Positions 45,719-57,484 of a DNA stretch of 64,000 bases are shown one piece after another. The notes beneath the pieces are model-generated. The model did no database searches, was not told the origin of the DNA, and saw nothing but the letters and a program-made list of their open reading frames with translations. Source of the DNA: Euryodendron excelsum. Its lineage: Eukaryota; Streptophyta; Magnoliopsida; Ericales; Pentaphylacaceae. The position numbers and the translations under genes were made by a program. Where the stretch lies: positions 15,421,501 to 15,485,500 of the forward strand of contig CM065392.1 in assembly GCA_033060915.1 (NCBI GenBank). The letters are read 5' to 3'. Numbering within the stretch: the stretch's first letter is position 1; every line of letters begins with the position of its first letter.

Positions 45719-47589
45719 ATTGTAAATGAAATTTTTAGAAAGGCCTGATCTATGATTTGTGTTCATTCTCCTTCTAAGAGTCAACCACTTTTATATTATT
45801 TCAAGATGGATTTATTCTTATCCTTAGGTGTCTTAGTCCAGGTCGGCTTAGGACTCCTGCCCATTAAGCCTGCCTGTTGAAACTTTGGACTCAATCTACC
45901 TTGCTTAGACCTATCCTCTTTAAATTGGGCCTGGCATATTTATCCTATGGGCTTTCTGATTTATTTGGCCCACAAATACATAGATGACCTTCAAATCATT
46001 TTTATCAATTTATTAGATGTGCCTGTTTTCTTTGATTAATCAAACCTCTATTCTATTTGGTTTCACTTCTGGAGGTTAGTGCTTGATATTTTGATGTAGA
46101 GCCTAAGTCTCTCTAACACGAGATGGTAAAAAAAGAACACCCTACCAATCATAAATAGTTTGAAGAATTGCTTTGTTACCTAAAGTTCCTTAAATAACAA
46201 GAAGGTAAGATAAAGAACAGAAATAGGAAATAAATCGAATAACTTCCTCGTCACCTAAAGCACAAGTTAGGCTTGCACTAGGTAGTTTGGGTCAAACACG
46301 ACCTAGTGCAACTCGGACTACTCTTCGATGGGCTCACACCAAACACGTCCAAGTCATAACCCTACCTCCTATACATGGGTAGCCCCCTATGTGATAGAAG
46401 GGCTATGGATCCATTAGTAGTAAGGGTGGATTAAAAAATTTCCTCCTTTTAGTTTATTGCATATTCATGTTCAAGAATATTGTAAATATCTTAATGCTAA
46501 TATAAGCAATTTCCATTATATGCACAAGTGATTCTTAAATGTGAAAACCATATGTCATGGGCAGTATATGACAAGGAAGAAGAAGTATCACTTTCAACAC
46601 AAGATTAGGTAACCACTCAACTTGATCAATACTAAAATATAGTGTCACAACTCGATTTTGGACCACCTAAAAATGTCTTATGAGTGAGACAAGCCTAAAA
46701 TCTAACCTTCGTGCAGCTAAGGAATCTTTGTCCTTTGCAACCCAATTTTAGACCATCTAAAATGTCTAGTAAGTAAAACAAGGCTCGGAATCAAGCCTAG
46801 ATGTGACTAGGGATACTTTGTCTTCAGGAGAAATGTAAGAGATCCCCATCCCTGTCCACACCGTTTGTTTGGTTTAAAATAGTCATTTTGATTCTAAAAT
46901 AGACTCACAGTTGCCATTTGACATTTACGGTGTATTAGGTCACCCAAGACGGTGTGTTTTCATAAAAATTCATTTTTGCTAAAAGTCATGATTTTAATTT
47001 AATACAAAAAAACATGATATGTAGACTTAAGATGTTCATTTATGCCATCTTTGAAAGAACCTTGATAATTTGACTCAATTTGGGTTTATGTCATCAGGTT
47101 TAATTAGGTGATTCTGTTACGTGTTGTAAGGTTGTAGTACCAAACTCCACACAAAAATTGGCACTATACCCACTGTTGAGACCTTTTTTTCCTAGATATC
47201 TTTTAAGCAAATCATCATCAATTGTTTTATATATACATATATCATGTCAATTGTGTATAATTGAAATTATGTACAGTTGTGTCAATTGTGTATAATTAAA
47301 ATTATATATTGTTTTAGTTTATGTTTTGACAATTTAAAATCTTATACAATGTGTTTGTGTGCAATGCAGTATCTACACTGATGTGGTTAGCATAACAACT
47401 ATGCTATTGATGAATGCAATGCTTTGTCTGAGCTTGGAAATGATAATCTAGATTACCTATGTATCCATTGTGGGAATTAGGTCCAATCACACCAAACAGG
47501 ATATGATTTCCTACTCCTTAGGGAATATGTAAAGGGAATTTTCATTCATTGGGGAAAAGATATGTTGACTCCCAAACTTTACACCCTTG

Positions 47590-48051
47590 GTACATAACTC
47601 CTTTAAGCCAAAGTCTAGTGACCACATCTCAGTCTGACGATGATGATCCAAATCAAGAGATCTGACCCTTCAGGTACCATCCAAACTAGATTTCGGCGAC
47701 CACATCTTGATCCGACTTCGATGATCCAAATCCAAAGATTTGATACATATATGATACCTTCCAAGCCAGAGTCTATCGACCACATCTCTGGTACCTTTTA
47801 AGTCAAAATGTGGTGACCGCATCTTGGTTCGATTATGGTGATCCAAATCTAGAGATCCAATAACTCTGTTACCTTCTAAGGCAGAGTCCGAAGATCACAT
47901 CTCGGAGAAACTCTAATGATCCAAATCTAGAGATCTGATATCTTTGGAACCTTCCAAGTTAGAGTCTGACGAAAACATCTCAGCCAGACTCTAATAATCC
48001 ATATTCGGAGATCTAACAGCTTTGGTGTATTCCACATTGAAGTTCAACAAC
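47590..48051 (-). repeat. About 88-bp tandem repeat in the TAT LTR
   Basis: About six degenerate units, each with 'accttccaagNcagagtctg', 'gaccacatctcggtccgact' and 'gatccaaatctagagatctg' (degenerate patterns). It continues at 63932-64000 beyond the nested insertion. Confidence 0.75.
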
Positions 48052-49904
48052 TGTCATGACCCGACTTCCCTTATCACTAGGTCACGATAGTGAAGGGGGT
48101 TGGGGATTTATAAGTTTAACAAGGCATGACAACATGAATCTCACCATAATCCAAAATAGTTAAATTATCATTACATCATTATAAACGAAAACTCACTGGA
48201 GTCTCAGCAAAATGTCCAATTACAATACAGCCTAGAATAAAACTAGTTAACTCAAAATCTTTAAAACAACAGGATAGCAAAGGGGACTTGTTCCCACATG
48301 TTCATTTCCTTAGAAAATCGGTTGATGCCTCAACTCTTGAAAATGTCCTATACCATAGCAGTGAGCTGCGAAGCCCAGTAGGAAGATCTATGATTTCTAT
48401 AAAGTACAGGTTTAAATGCAATGCAGTAAAGGATGGCACAGTATACATATGTCCCTTGTAGTTTCTTTTTATCAATTCTAGGATCCACGTAGATACGTCC
48501 TGCTTGGGCCAATTCAAGTCAATGGGACTTACCCATGATTCATCCTCTGTCATCAAGTCTAGTGGGGACCACCCATGATCATCTAGCCCAATATCAAGCC
48601 CATTAACACTGACCCATGATAGCCTCGAGTATTAAGCGCAGTCAGCTGCACCTATGATATACTCTTGAGGTCTTTTCCTTTTCGGTTGTTTTGTCCTTAT
48701 TCCTCCCCAGTGATGCAAGCATACAAGTAATGCACATTTTGAAATCATTTATAGAAAGCAAATATATTCAATAACATAATTGGCAGGAAGGCGTAAAGTC
48801 AACACAGTAACTTGCAATTCATTCAATAGGAAAGACAATGAACATGTATGTTAAAGAATGCATAGGTTTCTACCCTGATGATATGTCTGGGTCAAATTGC
48901 TCCTTAATTTACGTACTTTTTGTGAAGGAATAAAATACCAGCTTGCTTGTCACAATTATCCAAAATTTCCTAATAAATCTTAATAAATCGGTGATCATTT
49001 TTTGAAGTGCCAATTAATTAGAGAAATATCAATATTAGAGTTGTTAGTAAGGGTAGGCTAGGTGGGATAGGTCCGTTGGAACCTTTCTCGTCTCCTGTCA
49101 GGAACGACATTGCCCGGCATCGGAACTTAGGGGTGAAATAGTCTCTAAGACCATGCCACCAAAATTTGGTGGCCATTGGAGCTGCCACGTGCCGGCACAT
49201 GCCACCAGCTGTGTGTGGGGTAAAAAGGCACAACCTTCTCCTTCCTCCACTGCGACTGGTGTTACTTCCAGCCTTATTTCTGGCAATCCACCATACTTCT
49301 TAGCCATGCATGTGTAACCCATAGATAGCTAAGGACCTACGCTACACACTCATGGCCAGAGGTCGACCTGTGGTGGCCATTTAACGGCTAAAAAGCCTGG
49401 CTGCATGGCAGAACCCTAGGTTCCAATCCTGCAACTAGGTTTTTCACCACCTTCCTATGATTTTTTCAAAAAAAATCCTTCACAAAAGTTGTTTGTGACA
49501 TCGAGACGAAGAGGTCCCAAGTGGACTCGTCACCAATGGTGGTCGGTGGCTGGAGTTACGGTCTGGGGATGATTTTTCAACAAGTTCGGACTTCCAAGGC
49601 CATTCCAGCTTATGCACAAGGGTAGGAGGCCTCCCTTGGACTCCACAGAGGTCTTGAAGAACCCTCATACTCCCGTGGCAGGCCTCAGGCCTTGCCTTGG
49701 TTCGCTACTACCCTTTGGCCGATGTAACTCTCCTTTTTTCTCTTTCTGTGTTTTCCTGGTTCACAATAGGGCTAGGGGGGTGTTCTTGCTGGGTTTAGGT
49801 AAGTGAGGGGATGGGTAAGAAGTCTCCTTTACCTTACTTCAAATGGCTCTACCTCTGCCCCTCTCCTTCCCCAGCTTCTCTATTCACTCTCACTTTCTTT
49901 CTCT

Positions 49905-50240
49905 ATATCACTCTCTCTCTCTCTTTTCTCTTGTGTTTTAGTCCACCAGCTGGGAGGAGGGTGTGGATATGGCAGGTTAGATGTATTTATAGAGGTTGGG
50001 TCTTGGCTTAGGGGTGGAGCTTTGCTAGTAGAAAGAAAAAAAAATATACACTCCCTCTCAGTTTCCCTCTTCTCTCTTCGTTTCTTTCTCTATAACTCTC
50101 TCTCTCTCTCTTTACAAGGTAGCCACCAAGGGGCCTTGCATGCCCAGCATGTGGGATGCAAGAAGATTCCATGGGTGAGTTGGGTTGGTTACATGGGGAC
50201 ACATTCTCCTTGGGTTCCTCCTTCTCTCTCATTCTATATT

Positions 50241-50283
<43 letters not shown>
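49905..50283. repeat. Cluster of CT microsatellites
   Basis: CT runs at about 49911-49924, 50095-50112 and 50246-50283 (the longest, about 19 units) within the solo LTR. They create LSLSLS ORFs in plus frames and RERERE ORFs in minus frames. Confidence 0.9.
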
Positions 50284-50285
<2 letters not shown>

Positions 50286-50378
50286 GCCACCACTTGGTTG
50301 CACGGGGAATCCCTTGCCCAACAAGTGGAGGGCAAGGTGTGAGAAGTGTGTGTTAAGTTTAATTTATGTATTGTGATT

Positions 50379-50381
<3 letters not shown>

Positions 50382-50421
<40 letters not shown>
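50382..50421. repeat. (GT)n microsatellite, about 19 units
   Basis: A GT run with one TTTG interruption at its left, in the same solo LTR. Confidence 0.95.
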
Positions 50422-50422
<1 letters not shown>

Positions 50423-53400
50423 GGTATATATAATAGTGTGACCCAACATATATTAAGCACCAATCATGTGCTAACCTTACAAATAAGGCACTAATCTGGC
50501 CACATACGTAGCCTAAGGAGGGTTTTACATGAAATATGTAAATGTGGGTAGCCGGCCATGCAAAGTTGGTGGGATGGAGTAAATCTGACGTAAAATGAAA
50601 GAGAACCTCGATTGAGACGGCTGAGTTTGGGAGTTCAAATTTTATCGGACGCTTATTACGAAACCGTAGGCAGAAAGCTCTCAAAAATTCAATTGATTTA
50701 GGCTCAAATTTCACATGATTCCGTTACTAGGTGAGAAAGAAAACTCAATCCAAAATTTCGATGAAATCAGGTGCGAATTTACCAGGTGCAGCGGTTTTCG
50801 AGAACCTTTTGGGAAATCAAATCTCCACGGAATTGAATTATGAGAGTATAGGGAGGTCGGGCTTGAAGAGTAGATAATTTTAGACACCTGATTTATCAAA
50901 ATCCATTGAGAAACGAGAGAGAAACCTAAGTTTAAAGTTAGGGCAAAATTTGGTGCGAATTTGTAGGGTATAATATGCTTTGGAAGCCGTTTTCAAGAGA
51001 TCGAGTTTCTAAGAAGCTAAGTTTCAAACATACGGATGTCGCACCCAGATTTTTCGCGCTCGAGGAATACACACATAAGCAGGAAAAACACTGTACTCTA
51101 TCGTTAGAACTCACCCTCCTAGAAGAATTAGTGCAACTATGTTTGAATTGAAAATAAATTTGAATAAAGGGCTTTTGGAAAACATTTGGATGTCGCCACC
51201 TAACTTGATTAAGGCGAGTTAGGTCACCTAAAAACTAAGTATAATTCGAAAACTACACTTAGGGTTTTTGAAAACGATTTTGAAAATATCTCCTCAAAAG
51301 AGGACTTTTAAGAAAAACAGGTTGTTTGGCAACCTTTAGAAAATATTTAAGCTCTTTTTAGAAAAAATAACTCCTTTTGATCTTTCAAAAATAGTGATCT
51401 AGGTTTGGAGGTTGGTTACGTATAGGAAAAACGCACTAAGCCATCACCCTACTCCGCCCTTGCGGTACCTACATGTCTATTTACCCTAGATTCACCTATA
51501 AGAGTCTTCAACTAACAAATGTTTAATCCTATCCACTTTGGAAAATAATTTTGAAAAAGAATGATGCATGATATGCAAGTGCAAGAAAAGAGAGTTGGAA
51601 AATAGATTTAGAAATAGATTTGAAAAGAAATTGATTTGATTTAAATGAGATTTGAAAAGATAGATTTGAAATTGGAAAGCTTAGAAATTGGAAATAGAGA
51701 TTTGAAAATAGAAATTTGAAGTTAGAAAAATAGATTATAGAATTGGAGATTTGAAAAAGGTTATGGAAATAGAAGTTTGAAAAATATTGTGACAGCATCC
51801 ATGAGGGTTGCCCACGTATCCTTTTGGAAGAATCAGGTCAGTCATAGTTCGGACAAGAGTCCAATTAGAAAGAGTTAATTTGGAAAAGAGTTGAAGTTGG
51901 AATTTGAATTGGATTTGATTTGAACTTAGATAGAAGATTGTATGTTGGAATTTAGAATTTTGGAATTGAAAATGTTGGATTTTGATTTGGAAATATAGAA
52001 CTTGGAAAAAAAAAATTTAGACTTGTTTTGGAAAGATTGAAGTTTAGGAAACCTAGACTTAGAAAGATAGGATTTAGGAAAGACTTGAGGTTTAAGGAAG
52101 ATTTGACTTGACTTGGAAGAGTTTTCAGAAAAGATTTGACTCGAATGTTGGACTTGAAAGATTTAGAAAAAGATTGGATTTAGGAAAGACGCGAATTAAG
52201 AAAATTTCCAAATAGGAAAGTTTCGTTCTAGGAAAGTTGTGGTTTTAGGAAGGTTTCATCTTAGGAAGGTTTTGACTTGGGAAAGTTTTCAAAATAGGAA
52301 AGTTTTGAATTTGGAATGTTTTCGAATTAAGAAAGTTTTGAATTAAAAAAGTTTAAGATTTAAGAAATATTTGAATTAAGAAAGTTTAAAATTTAAGAAA
52401 GATTTGAATTGGGAAATTTTAAAATAAGAAAGGTTTAGAATTTAGAAGGTTTGGGATTTAGAAAGTTTTAACTTAAGAAAGTTTTGAATTTAGAAAGCTT
52501 TGGATATGGAAAGATTTGAAATTTAGAAAGTTTAGGATTTAGAAAGTTTTAGAGTTTGAGTTTTAGAAAATCTTGGAATTAGGAAAGGTTGGAGTTTTAG
52601 AAAGATTTGAAAACTTAGATTTGGAAAGTTAAGATTTAAAAACGGGTAGAATTAAGAAAGGGTTGAATTAGGAAATATTTGGATTTTGTTTCTAAGAAGA
52701 AGTGTTTTGATTTTGTTTCCAAAAATAGAGGATTGGATCTAGTTTCCTAAATGGGGAGATTGGATTTGGTTTCCTAAAGGGAAGATTTGATTTGACAAGG
52801 ATTTGGAAGAGGAAGTTTTAGAAACCCTAGATTTGGAAGACTATAGTTTTGACGTAGAAAATAGGTTTTAGAAATATGTATAGTTTAGATGTGAAAAGGG
52901 AGATTTTGGAAACCTAGGTTTTAACGTAAGTTCAAAAACCATGTTTTTGAAAAGAAAACTAGGGTTTCCTAATCGTGAGTTCTAGGGCTTGACTTGGGCA
53001 CCAAGAAAAGGAATTTTTGGAAAGCGAGTTTTAAGGAAGAAGATTTTTAGAAGGAGATCTAAAGAAAGAGTTTTTAGAAAGTACGTTTTGAAAAGAATTT
53101 TAGAAAGGAAGTTTTTGGAAAGTAAAACTTTTGAAAGAGTTTTGGAAACGAGATTTTGGAAGGAGATTGTTAGAAAGAGTTTTTAGAAAAGAGATTTAGG
53201 GAATATTTTCTAAGAAGGAAACCTAGGAAATATTTTTAGAAAGTGGATTTTGAAGAGAGCCTTTTGAGAAAGAGTTGAAAAGAGAGTTTTTGAAAAATAA
53301 TTTTGGAAAGAAGAGTTTTTGGAAAGCATGTTGAAAAAGAGGGTTTTAGAAAAAGAGACTTTTGAAAAGAGAACTTTTTGAAAAGTACAAAAATGTCTCA

Positions 53401-54281
53401 CTTTCCTGAAGCAATTCTAACCATAAGAAGGCTAGAACCAGTTTAAGAAAGTGGTTTTGAAACAACAAGATTTGAAAATGTGGACCATGAAAATCACTTT
53501 AAATGTAACACTTTCCTAAAGCAACCCTAGCCATGGAAAGGCTAAAATCACCTTAGGATTGTGATTTTGAAAACAAATTTTGAAAAAGAAGATTTTGATG
53601 CAATTTTGAAAACAATGTTAATGCAAGTTTTGAAAACGAGTTTGAAAACAATTTTGGAGAGATGCAAGATCATGATATGCACAATACAAATTTGGGGTCG
53701 TGAACATACAAGGTTAACGCTTCACCACATAATCAAGGGGGCCGAACCTATATGGTCTCTGGTTAGACTAAAAGAAAGCCCCCGACACGGTGACCCTCCA
53801 ATAGTCTAATCCTACACATGAACCGAGAATCTCCTTGTTTCAAACATGAAAAGAAAATGGGGGAAGAAGATGGGGGATTAAAATAGAAGAAAACTCAAGT
53901 GGGTTAGGAGAGAGAAGAGAGAGAGGGAAGTGCAGAAACTTAAAGAAAAAACCTACCGTATGTCTTGTTTATTTCACTTTGCCTTGCGCGCCTTACTTTC
54001 TTACTTTTTCTTTGGTTTTCGCTTCAGTCTTTGAGAGCTTTGTCTTGGTCTTCGAGAACTTTGAGTTGCAGCAATCCAAGTTTTTAATGGAGGGTTGGAG
54101 GCTAGTGTATAACTGTATAGGAGTGTGTATGAGTGTATAGGAGGCTAGGGTTTGGTGTATGGTGGCTAGGGCTTGAAAAACCTAGAAAAGCTAGGGTTTA
54201 GGGGGGCTGCAAGCTCTATATATCGAATATTAGGGTTTTTAGACTGAGTTTGCGAACCTCTTTCATGCTGAAAAAGGCTCT

Positions 54282-54291
54282 GTATTTATAG
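54282..54291 (-). promoter_or_regulatory. TATA box of LARD copy C
   Basis: The reverse complement reads CTATAAATAC, equivalent to 3781-3790. Its upstream (in LTR sense) promoter lies beyond the 7.74-kb viral insertion that begins about 62 bases away. Confidence 0.7.
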
Positions 54292-54363
54292 AGATGGGAT
54301 AGACCTGGCACCTATTGTAGTGGCGCCAGGCCAAACTTCCTCTTGGCGCCACTTAATGGTATC

Positions 54364-54604
54364 TATTAGTCACTTATTGTAAATCTTTCAAGTATTTGTT
54401 TTCAAGTTATATATCTGATTCTTATCCTCTGTGTTGTCTGATGAACCTGTAAACCATCTAGTCGCGTAGCCATTGTAAGTCCCAAGGTTGAGGCAGTAGG
54501 TGTAAAACGTTGACCGGCTAGGGTACATCTAGATCACCCATAGGTATTAATCTTTATATAATTTTGAATCTAAATACTTAAATGATAAACAATTAAGTTC
54601 CCTA
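54364..54604 (+). other. Viral leader upstream of the first ORF
   Basis: About 240 non-coding bases following TGGTATC at 54357-54363, which matches the first seven bases of the iMet primer site of caulimovirids but then diverges. No long ORF. In the circular virus this would continue the leader transcribed from the promoter near 61630. Confidence 0.55.
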
Positions 54605-56443
54605 ATGAATCATTTAATGAGAACCATGTCTTCGGTATCTAGGCAATCTCATAGTAGTAATGACACTTCAATACTTAACCAAGAAGAACAATGTTTTCCT
54701 CCTCCCAATTGGACACCTCCTCGTGTCTCTGTCCGTCAAGTTTATCAAATTAAACCTTTTGATTTTTTGTCCAATTATACTATCAAAACTGTCGAACAAA
54801 CAATTCCTTTTACAGAATCATCTCAACAAATTCAACTTCTCAGTCAAAATCTTATTAACAAATACAAACAACAAAAATACAATTATTTACACTTAGGATT
54901 AGTACAAGTTGTTGTTGTTCCCTTAACCCGTCAGGGTCAAAATACTGCAATTCTTTTAACTTTACAAGATAAAAGACACACAACATTTATCAACAGTACC
55001 TTAGGTTTAATTGAAACAAGTCTTTATAGTGGGCCTGTCCATTTTGATTGTTATCCCGGATATGCTGTATGTCTCCAAGATACTGGTATTCTTAAAGTCC
55101 TCACACTTAAAATTAAAACTTTTGGTTATGACTTAGGACCCGGCAATATCCCTTTTTCCATTATTTATCGAATCCACCTCAAAGCCATGACTACACTTAT
55201 AGATCCACATTGTAAGATCACAAGCCCCAAAGGCAAAACACTCCTTATTTATACGAATAGTGACTCCAATATTAGTACTCCCAAGACCATACATTGGGAA
55301 GATGTTAATCTCCCATTAGAATGGACTTTAGACAATGAAGTTCCATCTACAACCATAGAAAACAAAAATTTAGAATATATTCATGAAAGCACTGATGGCA
55401 GTGTTCGTATCAAATTCACCAATACTACGGCAGGGTCATCTCGACCACGATTCTCAGATGTTGGATCATCTGCTAGAACTCAATTTCAATCTTTCCCACC
55501 TAGGAGTTCTTTTTCCTCTGTCCCTTCTTCTTCAATGCATTTTAGATCTCCTGTCTTACAATCTGTCACAACTTCTAATGTTGCACAACCTATTTATACA
55601 CAAGATGATTTTCCCCAATCTCCCACACTATCTCAAATGCTTCCAGATCCTCCTCTTGATCCTCAAATAAATATGATAGAACAAGAATTTATTTTTGACA
55701 AATCTATTTTAGTTCGTGATTTTAATTCTCCCCAAAATATACAAAAGAAGAATTGGTTTTTAAAAACCTTTGATGAAATTGCTCGCCTTCCTATACGTGA
55801 AGAATACTATCAGTTTGTTCAAAATAACAAAATTTATTTAAGTTTCTTTGACTGGTTTGAATATTATTCTAATTATTTTGACCAACTTAATGTTATTACC
55901 ACTACTGAAAACCAATGGGTTACTTCCAACGATATTATTAAACCTTCTATTCATCCCCCACTAGAAGAAATTCATATTCAACACCAATCTAGTATTATTA
56001 CTGCTTCCCCTTTCAAACTTAAGCCTGATACTTCACCTCCTAATGCCAAAGATATTTCTAATATTTTACAACAAAATAATTTTACAAATCAAACACTTAA
56101 AACTATAGGTGACCAATTAACTCGTGTAGAAAACTTTATCAGCAAAGATCAAGTCACTACACTCACCACTACTGAAACCCCTCTATTTACACCACATGAA
56201 GTCCCTTCACATCTTCAAAATGAATTAAGTAATCAAGAATTTTCTTCTCAAATTGATCATAAACTTGCACAACTTGATCATGTTCTCCGTGTTGTCACTG
56301 CACCTGACACACCTCCATCTACTTCTAAAACTCTTAATACTTTATCTCAACCAACCCTTTCTGAAGTTGAAGAGATTGAACAAACCATGAATGATTCCCA
56401 ACCTTTAGAACTCAATGCTACCCAGAATAAAAAACAAAAATAA
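54605..56443 (+). CDS. Caulimovirid movement-protein region (612 codons)
   Basis: ATG at 54605, stop TAA at 56441-56443. Residues about 80-200 form a 30K-superfamily movement protein: 'LHLGLVQVVVVPL' at about 95-107, 'YSGPVHFDCYPGY' at about 141-153, a central Asp near 159, 'KTFGYDLG' near 171 and 'IIYRIHLKAM' near 186-195. Such proteins carry virus through plasmodesmata. Residues 280-600 are Ser/Thr/Pro- and Gln-rich without a recognised fold and may link to the capsid. The following capsid region is in the same reading frame, so the stop at 56441 is probably a late substitution in a longer polyprotein, although a genuine gene boundary cannot be excluded. The composition is AT-rich. Confidence 0.8.
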   Translation: MNHLMRTMSSVSRQSHSSNDTSILNQEEQCFPPPNWTPPRVSVRQVYQIKPFDFLSNYTIKTVEQTIPFTESSQQIQLLSQNLINKYKQQKYNYLHLGLVQVVVVPLTRQGQNTAILLTLQDKRHTTFINSTLGLIETSLYSGPVHFDCYPGYAVCLQDTGILKVLTLKIKTFGYDLGPGNIPFSIIYRIHLKAMTTLIDPHCKITSPKGKTLLIYTNSDSNISTPKTIHWEDVNLPLEWTLDNEVPSTTIENKNLEYIHESTDGSVRIKFTNTTAGSSRPRFSDVGSSARTQFQSFPPRSSFSSVPSSSMHFRSPVLQSVTTSNVAQPIYTQDDFPQSPTLSQMLPDPPLDPQINMIEQEFIFDKSILVRDFNSPQNIQKKNWFLKTFDEIARLPIREEYYQFVQNNKIYLSFFDWFEYYSNYFDQLNVITTTENQWVTSNDIIKPSIHPPLEEIHIQHQSSIITASPFKLKPDTSPPNAKDISNILQQNNFTNQTLKTIGDQLTRVENFISKDQVTTLTTTETPLFTPHEVPSHLQNELSNQEFSSQIDHKLAQLDHVLRVVTAPDTPPSTSKTLNTLSQPTLSEVEEIEQTMNDSQPLELNATQNKKQK

Positions 56444-57484
56444 AAATATCAAAACCGCTATGAATCTAATAACACTAAAAATTATTATCCTTGTCCTACT
56501 CTTCCTGATATGCAATATGAAGAAAGAAATCAATTCACTCAAGCTGCTTATCATGGTGGTACCATTTATGAATGGAATTTTGATGGTATGACTGAATATC
56601 ATATTCTTAACAAACTCCAAGAAATGATAATGGTTGCTTTAGCCTACAAAACTAAACAAAAACCTTCTGATTTTGCTGTTGCTCAAGCTTTAGTTGCTGG
56701 TTTTACTGGTCATCTTAAAGGATGGTGGGATCATTTTTTCACCTCTAGTGAACGTACTCAAATCCTTACTGCAATAAAAAATGATTCAAATGGTACACCC
56801 ATCAAAACTGAAGACAATCAAACAATTGAAGATGCAGTTAGTACCCTTATCTTTTCCATTTCTAGGCACTTCTTAGGGCGTCCTTCCAAAGTCCAAGCTG
56901 TTACCTCTGAAATCCTCAATAATCTTAGATGTCCAAAACTTCAAGATTTCCGTTGGTATAAAGATGTTTTCTTAACTAAAGTTATGTTACGTGATGATTG
57001 CCGTCAAACACATTGGAAAGAAAAATTTTTAGATGATCTTCCTAAACAATTTTCTCAAAAAGTCAAAGACAAACTCAAAGAAAACAACAATGGCGTTGTC
57101 CCTTATAAACAACTCACTTATGGTGACTTAATTAATGCCATCCAAACCCAAGGTCTTGAACTTTGTACCAACTTCAAACTTAACCAACAATTACAAAAGG
57201 ATTTAGCCACTTCCAAACGTGAATTAGGTACCTTTTGCCAACAATTTGGATTTGAAAATACCACACAAATCATACCCCCTTCCCAACGTAAACCTCACAC
57301 TACTTCTGCACGGCGATTCTTTCGAAAACCCAAACCAAGTTCTAATGTTTTTTACCAGAAACCCCATGCGCAACCTCCTGTAAAAACTTCTCCATCTAAA
57401 CTTAAACATGTTTCTAAACACACCAGAAAAGTCCCCACATGTTACAAATGTGGTAAAGTTGGCCATTATAAAAATCAGTGTTGA
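56444..57484 (+). CDS. Caulimovirid capsid-protein region with CCHC zinc knuckle
   Basis: Open in the same frame from 56444; the first ATG is at 56510, giving 324 aa to TGA at 57482-57484. Caulimovirid coat-protein signatures counted from that ATG: 'IYEWNFDGMTEYHILNKLQE' near 19-38, 'AGFTGHLKGWWDHFF' near 63-77, 'LRCPKLQDFRWYKD' near 139-152, and 'LTYGDLINAIQTQGLELC' near 202-219. A Lys/Arg/Pro-rich segment (270-308) precedes a CX2CX4HX4C knuckle (C311, C314, H319, C324) that would bind the pregenomic RNA. The stop directly follows the last knuckle cysteine and is directly followed by ATG of the next segment in the same frame. Confidence 0.8.
   Translation, partial: KYQNRYESNNTKNYYPCPTLPDMQYEERNQFTQAAYHGGTIYEWNFDGMTEYHILNKLQEMIMVALAYKTKQKPSDFAVAQALVAGFTGHLKGWWDHFFTSSERTQILTAIKNDSNGTPIKTEDNQTIEDAVSTLIFSISRHFLGRPSKVQAVTSEILNNLRCPKLQDFRWYKDVFLTKVMLRDDCRQTHWKEKFLDDLPKQFSQKVKDKLKENNNGVVPYKQLTYGDLINAIQTQGLELCTNFKLNQQLQKDLATSKRELGTFCQQFGFENTTQIIPPSQRKPHTTSARRFFRKPKPSSNVFYQKPHAQPPVKTSPSKLKHVSKHTRKVPTCYKCGKVGHYKNQC

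Noticed and set aside
47590..48051. Possible host gene or satellite with gatccaaat repeats
   Set aside because: It has no open frame and is continuous with LTR sequence downstream of a clear TAT primer site, so it is an LTR-internal tandem repeat.
49803..50342. 179-aa ORF with LS repeats
   Set aside because: It spans three CT microsatellites in a solo LTR and has no homologue-like motif. The alternative frames are just as long, as expected for repeat DNA.
54357..54363. Firm call of a complete tRNA-iMet primer site at the viral left end
   Set aside because: Only TGGTATC matches; the next bases (TATTAG) do not fit the AGAGC continuation, so it is kept as a candidate only.
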